A stretch of 64,000 nucleotides of DNA, taken from positions 65,001 through 129,000 of the forward strand of contig JAPFBL010000537.1 in NCBI GenBank assembly GCA_026182355.1. The letters are read 5' to 3'. The translations under genes were made by a program, and so were the position numbers. Shown piece after piece: positions 46,401 to 57,378 of this stretch. The DNA comes from Hermatobates lingyangjiaoensis. Taxonomy: Eukaryota > Arthropoda > Insecta > Hemiptera > Hermatobatidae. A model generated the notes under the pieces. It searched no databases and had not been told where the DNA came from. It saw only the letters and a program-made list of their open reading frames with translations. The number at the start of each line of letters is the position of its first letter. The first letter of the stretch is position 1.

Positions 46401-49400
46401 CTAGTATGCTAGACCTATTCTTCTGACAGTGTTCTTCAAAAAGATATTCTATCTTCCTAGTGATTCTACATTGAGTGTCCTACAATTTACCTAACTCAAA
46501 GTTTTTCAAACTTTTTTTCGAAACGGAACCCATTTTTGGTTTCAGTTAACTTTCTCAGGAACCCCAGATTCTAATGATTTTATACCAATCATAATATAAA
46601 ATATAATAATATAATAAAGAAATTTTCATACGCTTTTATAAATAGTAGGTATATTTAAAAACAATTAAAAAAAAAAAGTAATATTACTGCAATCTGTATT
46701 TTTCGAATAAAAATTCAAAACTAAAAGACTTTAATTTTCGTATTTTTTACAAGTACATAACACATATAACAGAATTAATAGCAATTTTAGCAAAGAGTTT
46801 GTTTTGTAATCATTTTTGGTTTTATAGTTGAAAGTTTGATTATCAAGTTAGCATTAAGTCTACTTCGGTATTTGGTTTCTATGGCAGTTTAAAGGGAAAA
46901 TCCAGTTTCACATAAGTAATTAGTGGGAAATGGCAGCAATGTGTGAAGTACTACTTTTGCAATAGCAGGAAATTCGGGAATCAGATAATTCCAAAAAGTG
47001 ACTAGTGATTCTTCCTAAATATGAATAAAATTTTGACCACTTCTACTTATGAGTATAAGTAGATATAAACATTATTCGGTTTCATGATTCACTAGAAATA
47101 TAGAATAAATTCATACCAAGCAAAAAAAAAATTTAGAAAAATGTTTTTCACGGAACCCCAGACAATCCGTTAAGGAACCCACTCTGACGTAACTCAAGTG
47201 AATTTTGGAATTGAAATTTTTAATAACTTTCCAACATTGTACGGGTTTAAAAACCGAATGGAATAACATCCTCTTTGAGAGATGACATACTCAAGACTTA
47301 TTCAACTCTAATGAGAATAAATATAGAATCAGAGTGGGTATCGAACCCCAGATCTACCAGTCAAGAGGTGAGTATGTTGTCACTCAGCTAACCTGGTTAG
47401 AGGTGGTTAGAGGTGGATGACAACTGTAACCTAATTGGTCCAAAAGGAATCAAAAATAAATGAGTAACACATAAAACAGAATTACTAGCAATTTTAACAC
47501 ACAGTTTGTTTTGTAATCATTTTTTGAGTTTATAGTTGAGAGTTTGATTCTCAAGTTAGCCCTTAGCATTAAGTCTACTTCGGTATTTGGTTTCTATGGT
47601 AGTTTAAAGGGAAAATCCAGTTTCACAGAAGTAGGTAGTGAAAAATGGCACTAGCTATTTATGATTCCGTAAAGGAATCAAAAATACAAAATAAAAAAAA
47701 AAATTAGTTGGGCCTTAATACTGACTGGAGATTTAATGCCTTCCATAGCTCTTTTCTGTTCTTCAGTGGGTTCAGCCCAAGGTTGAAGGTCACCGCTAGC
47801 AAAGATACCATAGAACGTGACTCCGAAGAAATGAACAGTGGCAGCCATTAGAAAGACAATCTTCCAGGATGCTTTGCTCTAAAAAAAAAAGAAAAAAAAA
47901 ATCTGAAGTGGCCTACACTCAACTTTACTATAAGTAAACTTAATATCAATGTTCTTGGGTAAATAATATATAACGTCTCATTTAAGCATAATGAAAACAT
48001 CTTAATGGGATATGATTATTAGTCTTTCATTCCTGAGGTAGTACAGATAGTGATTGAAGGACATATCAATATATAAGCTTATTTTTGTAGATTCCACAGC
48101 TGATGCAAATAATTTCATTGGTATAACTACAACAGTAATAACATTTTTGAAAAGCCAAAGTGAAAATTTCTTGATACGAAATAATCTCCTACAAGAGAAC
48201 ATGGCTTTTGTTCAAATAGCCAGTGGACTTCTTACATCGTTTACTTGACATCCTTCTACATTGAATATTTAAATCAAATTTTCAAATTTAAATCAGAAAA
48301 ATACTATTTTCTCTGAAAACATCATAAACATCCAAGAAAAAATGTCGTTTTAAGAGAATTTATAATTAAGGAAGGATATACAATAATTACATTTATAATC
48401 TTTTAGACTTATATACAATAGACTAGAATAGTCTAATTTCATCTCAGTGGTTTTGCTCAAAAAATTTCTAAGTCAATGTAAACATTGTAAAAACATATTA
48501 AAAAATCTGGAGTGGCCTACACTCTACTTTACTATAAGTAACTCAATGTCAAATTTCTTGAGTATATAAAACATAACGTATCATTTAAGCATAACATAAA
48601 TATCTAAATGGGATAAAATTATTAGCATTCCATTCGTGGGGTAGTACATATAGTGATTGAAGGACATATCAATTTATAAGCTTATTTTTGTACATCACAA
48701 ATAATTTATTATTTGCAAATAATTTCATTAGTATAACTACAGCAGTAATAACATTTTTGAAAAAACAATGTGAACATTTCTTGAAACGAAATATTAGCCT
48801 ACAAGAGAACATGGCTATTGTTCAAATAGCCAGTAGATTTCTTACATCGTTTACTTGACATCCTTCTACATTGAATATTAAAGTAAAATTTTCAAATTTG
48901 AAACAGTAAAATACCCTTTTTTTCTCTGAAAAACATCTTAAACAGCGAAGAAAATGTTGTTTTAAGGTGAATTGTTAATTGAAGATGTACGATAATTACA
49001 GTTATTAATCTCTAAACGAAAGATTCATATTTTGAATTATCTTTTACATTTTTGGTTTTTAACAGAATTATTATACTTTGCATTTTATGGCTTCTTAGTA
49101 TTTAATAAGATCATTTTCCTTCCCCTTTGTCAAATAACATATATACGAATTTTTTTTTAATGAGTGTTATCATTTACCTGCACAATATTATTCCTCTTAC
49201 ATCTCTTATAAGTCAATAATATATTTTCATTTTTCCATTAGAAACATCAATTTTATCTCAGTGGATTAGCTCAAAAAATTTCTAAGTCAATGTAAACAAT
49301 GTAAAAAAATACAAAAAATTCGACAAGTATAGCAGGTGATCTCTTAGTCTAGCATAAACAAACAGTTTTTATATCGTTATTGCTCTTTCCCGTAATTGAA

Positions 49401-52400
49401 ACTTCATGATTTTTTTTGTATGAATTGCTAATTTTTTGTTCCATTTTTGGTCAAATTTTCATTATTTTTTAATGAGCCGTTTAGCGTCAAAAAAACATTT
49501 TCTGAAAACACAAATCGTACTGTAACGCCGCTTTAGCGAATGTAATTTTAGAAAAAAATATCTCAACTCATTCTCCATATAATGTTCTATTTATAGGCAT
49601 AGTTTCATTCTTGTCCGTCAAACAGTATGGCTTGTATCGCTTTCACAAGGTTTGAGATTGAATTATAAGTCAAAATTTTTACATTTTATTGAAAAAAAAA
49701 TATTTCCTGTTGTTTTAAAATTCTGAATATATTTTTCGTTTCTTCCATTTGAAACCTCAAAGATAATGTCAAAATTTCAAAACTCTAGGGTTATCAATTT
49801 AGGAGAAATAAATGTTTTAAAAAAAACGGTTTTTGACAAAAAAAGTGACTTTCCCATCATGCATAATTCTTCGCAAACAATAGGGATCTTCGTCTTTATG
49901 AGGCCCATTTTTGTGTAAAATATCAACTTGATCCATCAAAGATTCTGGACCGTAGCGTGGTAACAAGCAATGCTAACACACTCACCCACCCACCCACCCA
50001 CCCACCCACACACACACACACACACACAGACATCATCGTAAAAACGTTTCATTTTCATTTCAGTTTCATTTTGATCTGTTAAACGGCATGGCTTGTATCG
50101 CTCTCACAAGCTTTGAGATTGAATTATAAGTCAAAATTTGTACATTTTATTGAAAAAAAATATTTCCTCTTGTTTTAAAATTCTGAATATATTTTTCGTT
50201 TGTTCCATTTGTAACCTCAAAGATAATGCCAAAATCTCTAAGCTCTAGAGTTATCAGTTCAGGAGAAAAAAATGTTTTTCAAAATACGGTTTTTGGCAAA
50301 AAAAGTGACTTTCCCGTCATACATAATTCTTCCTAAACAATAGGGATATTGTTCCCTATGAGGCCCATTTTTGTGTAAAATATCAACTTGATCCATCAAA
50401 GATTCTGGACCGTAGCGTAACAAGCAATGCTAACACACTCACCCACCCACACACAGACATCATCGAAAAAACTTCATAAAACGACTTCTGGGACCTCAAA
50501 ACATGTAATTCCGTCAAAATCTCGAGATCGAATTTTTTCACGATCACTATACTTTACTTATAGTAAAGTAAAAAGCAGGAGAGAAAAAAAAATTAATAAA
50601 AATAAAACATGAAAGGAGGCGGAATTGAGTTTTATATAATATATATATATATATATAGATATAATACATGGTCTTTGGTTATGTTGTCAATGACAATAGG
50701 GCAGATGAGGCCAGCAATAGTCCCAATTCCATTGGACATTCCCATCAGGATACTGGCGTATCTCGGAGCAATGTCCAAATGGTTCACATTGTACCCTGTA
50801 AATACATAAAATTCAGTCTTCTTACATTTTATACAAAGTTTAACTGTTTAAAGAAGAAAAACAATTATTAAACCTTTCTTACACAACGAATTATTTAATT
50901 TAACCTTTCACAACGAACGAGAAACCTTTCTCTCTTAACGTTGCGTTAATCACACAAAGCGTTTTGAACACTTAGTGTTACATCTATCAGTTACATCTAC
51001 TATGCAAATACAACTATGTTTATATGTATAAACATTTTTTAAGTTAAATAATTGTAAAACAAACAAAACTTAAACTAAAATATAAAACTTAATACAATTT
51101 AAAATATTAACATTTTCTAAGTTAAATAATTGAAAAACAACTAAAATTTTAAATAAAATATAAAATTTAACGTTAACTTATTATTTTTTAAGTCATGGTA
51201 TAAGTAAGTCATGGTCATGCGTACGGTCATGATCAGTGTCACAATACATTTGAAATTATCATGGTCATGATCAGTACCATCTTCACATTAGAAATGGTCA
51301 TGGGCATGGTCATGGTAAGTATCATCAATACATTTAAAATTGTTATGGTCATGGTCACGATTAATCTCATTTTTACATATCAAATAATCATGGTCATGGT
51401 CAATGTCATATTCACGTTTGATATAGTTAAAGTCATGGTCAACCTCATCTTCACATTTGAAATGGACCAAGTAATGGTCAGCGTCATATTCATGTTTGAT
51501 ATGGTCATGATCATTGTCAGTGTAATATTCACATCTGTAATGGTCATGGTCATGATTAATCTCATTTTCAAATTCAAATACTCATGGTCATGGTCAATGT
51601 CATATTCACGTTTGATATAGTTAAAGTCATGGTCAACCTCATCTTCACATTTGAAATGGACCAAGTAATGGTCTGCGTCATATTCATGTTTGATATGGTC
51701 ATGGTCATTGTCAGGAGCATATTCACATTTCAAATGGTCATGGTCATGATTAATCTGTTTATTACATTTCAAATACTCATGGTCATGGTCAATGTCATAT
51801 TCAGGTTTGATATAGTTAAAGTCATGGTCAACCTCATCTTCACATTTGAAATGGACCAAGTAATGGTCAGTATCATATTCATGTTTGATATGGTCATGAT
51901 CATTGTCAGTAGCATATTCACATTTGAAATGGTCATGGTCATGATTAGTCTCATTTTCACATATCAAATAATCATGGTCATGGTCAATGTCATATTCACG
52001 TTTGATATGGTAATAGTCATGGTCAATCTCATTCTCACATTTGAAATGGTCATGGTCATGATTAATCTCATTTTCACATATCAAATAATCATGGTCATGG
52101 TCAATGTCATATTCACGTTTGATATGGTAATAGTCATGGTCAATCTCATCTTCACATTTGATTTGGTCCAAGTAATGGTCAGCCTCATATTTATGTTTGA
52201 TATAGTCATGGTCAGTTTCAACTTCACATCTGATATGTTTATATTGAGAGAAAACAAACAAAAAATAATTTGAAGATATTCTATGAAGGACTTTAGTACC
52301 TTAAAGACCAAACTTTAGTACCTGAAATAGCAAACCCTGAGAAGGCGACTCCACAGGTAAGAGCAAGATTTGCTGAAAATGGTTTCTTGGAATAGGCAAC

Positions 52401-55400
52401 AACGATAAAGAAAAGTCCTTCCATTCCAAAACCGCCGCAGTTGAAAAGTTTTCTTACATTAGTTGTTGACAGGATTTTAGATTTTCTTAGATAGTCGGCA
52501 AGATGTCCTCCTAAAGGAACTATAACTGTCATGATCAGATGAGGCAGAGCACCGAGGAAGCCAGTCTGAAAATCAAAATATCGGATTATTATAAAAAAAA
52601 AAATCTGAAGTGGCCTACACTCAACTTTACTATAAGTAAACTTAATATCAATCTTCTTGCGAATATAATATATAATGTATCATTTTAAGCATAATGTAAA
52701 CAAAAAAAAATCTGAAGTGTCCTACACTCAACTTTACTATAAGTAAACTTAATATCAATCTTCTTGCGAATGTAATATATAATATCTCATTTTAAGCATA
52801 ATGTAAACAAAAAAAATCTGAAGTGGCCTACACTCAACTTTGCTATAAGTAAACTTAATATCAATCTTCTTGCGAATATAATATATAATGTCTCATTTAA
52901 GCATAATGTAAACAAACAAAAAAAATTCTGAAGTGGCCTACACTCAACTTTACTATAAGTAAACTTAATATAAATCTTCTTGCGAATATAATATATAATG
53001 TCTCATTTAAGCATAATGTAAACAAAAAAAAATCTGAAGTGGCCTACACTCAACTTTACTATAAGTAAACTTAATATCAAATTTTTTTAGGTATATACTA
53101 TATAATGTCTCATTTAAGCATAATGTAAACAAAAAAAAATTCTGAAGTGGCCTACACTCAACTTTACTATAAGTAAACTTAATATCAATCTTCTTGCGAG
53201 TATAATATATAATGTCTCATTTAAGCATAATTTAAACAAAAAAAAATTCTGAAGTGGCCTACACTCAACTTTACTATAAGTAAACTTAATATCAAACTTC
53301 TTAGGTGTATACTATATAATGTCTCATTTAAGCATAATGTAAACATTTAAATTGGAGATGTTTATTAGTCTTTCATTCCTGAGGTAGTACAGATAGTGAT
53401 TCATCGACTTATTAATATATAAGCTTATTTTTGTATATCACACAGCTGATGCAAATAATCTCATTAGTATAACTACAGCAGTAATAACATTTTTGAAAAG
53501 CCAAAGTGAAAATTTCTTGATACGAAATAATCTCCTACAAGAGAACATTGCTTTTTTTTTTCAAATATCCTGTGGATTTATCCAGGTTAGCTCAGTAGTA
53601 ACGTGCTTGCATTTGGACAGGTAGATCCAGGGTTCAATACCCGATTTTGAACGCAAAATCGAAAAAAAGTAAAACGAATGAACATCAATCGAAAATTATC
53701 TGTATTATGTTATTTTAGAGTAAAGTTAAAAGTAGAGTAGGTTAACTATTACTGCAGTACAAATTGTAATTGGTATTGTAGAAGTTTACCTGAAAATGAA
53801 CACGACGTGTTCGAAACGCGTGTAGAATAAAAAGGCATTTTCTTTGTGTGGAGACTTTGTTTTATATATTTACCCCCGTATAACTAGAATAGTTTTAAAT
53901 CACCTACTCAACAACTCAGTAAAACTCAACAACTACACATGTTTGGAGAGCTCTAGTTCACACAGGAAGAAATGACTATCCCAGACAAATGCTTACACAT
54001 ACAACCATGAGGTCACATATCGTAATATGTGAGCTCACCCACATAACTAAAACCATGAGGTTAATAGAATTTGAATCACATTTAATACATGGAACCATAA
54101 CATTTTTTGGTGGTTTTAAATACAAAGTTTTTTTTTGGAATTCTTAATGAAAAGTATTTATTTACCTCGGCAATTTTGAGACCAAAAGTCGAACTGAGAT
54201 ATGATGCTTGAAAGAGGACAAGAAGATAGAAGTTCCACGAACGACAAAAGTTAGCTACTATGATGGCATAGACAGGCATGGATGATAGGAACTTTCGCCA
54301 TGGTGTTGTTGCAATGGTGGGCATGGCCGTGTGCACACTGGAGCCTATAACATACCAACACAGTACTTATTACCACCATCAGCCTCATGACCTAATAGTT
54401 CTTAATGACTAGTCAAAACTGACACAATTATTGTTATATAACAACATGCTCCACCATAAGGCATTACATGCATGAAAATCTTTAATGGTACATAATAATT
54501 CTTATTACATAACTAGCTGATCTACCCGGCTTTACCCGGGAAACAATTTAATTCAAACTTTAATTAAAACTAATTACTCTACAATTACCCTTTATTACAA
54601 TTACATCACGGTAATTATTACGGTTATAACCAATTAATTGATTATATGTAATAATCAATTACATATAACGAAAACAATTTAACAAACAAACAAGAGTTGT
54701 TTTCACTGGACCAACACATCAGTACGAAAACAATTTAATTTTTCTATAGTTCCGTTACACTTAACTTTTTTGAGATAAACGAAATTAATACAGAATGTAA
54801 TGAAAATTATAGATTACGCAAAAAAGATATAATCTAACAGTGATTATAAATTGCACACATTATGTAATACAATTGGTAGTTGATAGATTAGATTAAACAA
54901 ATAATAAAAAGAATATTTTTTGTCGAACAATACATCAAGAAATGTTGAAAGAAGTCTAAGCCCATTAAAAGTGATATGTCTTATCTGTTAAATATGATAC
55001 CAATTTTAAACCCACAAATCGTTTCAATTAGGAACCAGTTATTTGAAGAGGCTAAGGCATATCACATTACAATTCATTCAATAATTTTAATTTGAAGACT
55101 TCACACAGTTTTAAATGTTTAATTAAAATTATATCAGTAAACAAAATTGTCTCTTAAAAGTTTGAATAACAATATTTTGATGAAATATTATTTGTTTATG
55201 AAGAAGCATTGTATTGAAAAGTGTCAATTGAGTTTTAAATGTTAAATTCTACCTACATTTTTCATTATGTAAAGTTAAGAGTTATTATGTTAAGAAATGT
55301 ATTTATACACGCAAATACAAAAAGTGATTAAGTTTTATGTATGTACATTTCTACATTAAACTATTCTAACATCGTGCAATCAGTTATTACGTGGTATTTA

Positions 55401-56332
55401 TTCATTATAGGGTAAACAGCTAATGAAATAGTCTCCATATATAAAAAAAAAATTAATCGTATAAACAACACGTTTCGAACACGTAGTGTTCTTCCTCAGG
55501 CATTAACTACAATTTTTTTTAGTATTTTTTAGTTAATACATGAGGAAGAACACTACGTGTTATAAACGCGTTGTTTATACGATGAAATTTTTTTATATCT
55601 AGAGACCATTTCATTAGCTTTTTACCCAACAATACTTATTAACTATTTTTTAAAGAAATATATATTATTATATATATTAAACAGCTATAGTCGTTAAATT
55701 TCATACAAGGAGCCAGGTTAGCTCAGTAGTAACGTGCTTGCCTTTAGACAGGTAGATCCAGGGTTCAATACCCGATTTTTAGCGCAAAATCGAAAAAAAG
55801 TAAAACGAATGAACGTCAATCAAAAATTATCTGTATTAAGTTATTTTGGAGTAAAGTTAAAAGTAGAGTAGGTTAACTATTAACTATTTTAATTTATAAT
55901 TGGTATTGTAGAAGTTTACCTGAAAATGAACGGTATTCTAAACTACATCTCTAATAATATTGGAGGTTTTAAGTTATTATTTCTATCATTTTTGTTATAA
56001 TTTTTGCGAGATATAAGCACTGACCTAGCGACTGTTCTATATAGTAGAGTTCACGAGCTGATATCGTTGGGTGTTTGGAGGGACGTTCAAAGCAAAGCCA
56101 CAGCCAGCAGCAATACCAAACAAGGCCGGCCACTCCTGAAACAAAACCTCTAATACAGTCTCTACTCGCTTTCAATAACCAATACAAGCTTCCAATACCA
56201 TTTATTTATTATACCATATAAAATAAATATAAGTAAATAAATATGGATAATATAATGTAATCAAGATTCACAGTCTGTTCGTATGTTTGTTTATTATACA
56301 CACCTCTAAGGGTTTTGAACTCAGACAACAAT

Positions 56333-56380
<48 letters not shown>

Positions 56381-56381
56381 T

Positions 56382-56434
<53 letters not shown>

Positions 56435-57337
56435 AATTCAAAACGAAGGAAACACACAGAAAGACACAGACATAACTCACATCGATATTTCGACCATCGT
56501 CGTCATCAGGAGGTGTGAAGAGCGAAGAGTCGCGCAGGAAGACAGAGCGGTACTCACCTGAGTACTTACTGAGTACCGCCCTGTCTTCCTGCGGGACTCT
56601 TCGCTCTTCGCTCTTCACACCTCTTGATGACGATGATGGTCGAAATATCGATGTGAGTTATGTCTCTGTCTTTCTGTGTGTTTCCTTCGTTTTGAATTTA
56701 TTTTATTTTAAAAAAGTCTGCTGGACTGTTTCTTTTAATTGTGGTATATATATATATATATATATATATATACTCGTATACTTTTTCGTTGGAAATACGA
56801 TCCAAAACGAACAAATATAGTTCAATATAGAAATAGAAACATAGAGAAATCAAAAGAACACACTTACAGTCTCTAATTTTTGGTTTGAACCGTCTTCAGA
56901 AGAGATAAGAGAGGGAAACCAAGCGCACTGGTTCAGAGACGGTTGGAAACCCTGGGTCTCAGAAACAATATAGAAATATGTTTCTTTTTCTATATTGAAC
57001 TATATTTATCCGTTTTGGATTGTATTTCCAACGAATAAGTGTATATATATATATATATATATTGTAAACAGGAAAACGATCGAAAAGGACAAGAAACGTT
57101 TCACGATGAATCACAAACACAGAACTAAGAAACAAACACATTTACTGTCTCTAATTTTCTAAGTTGAGAAAGGGACACCAAGAGCACTTGTGAAGCTTGT
57201 GAAGACGGTCTCCAACCGTCGCTTCGCAAGTGCGCTTGGTGTCCCTATCTCAACTCTCCTGATGACGGTTCAACTGAAAATTAGAGACAGTAAGTGTGTT
57301 TGTTCCTTAGTTCTGTGTTTGTGATTCATCGTGAAAC

Positions 57338-57378
<41 letters not shown>

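Noticed and set aside
52081..52311. Alternative VGLUT exon within the minisatellite
   Set aside because: The frame is the repeat itself and lies beyond a consensus donor at 52321-52320 that fits the next exon exactly.
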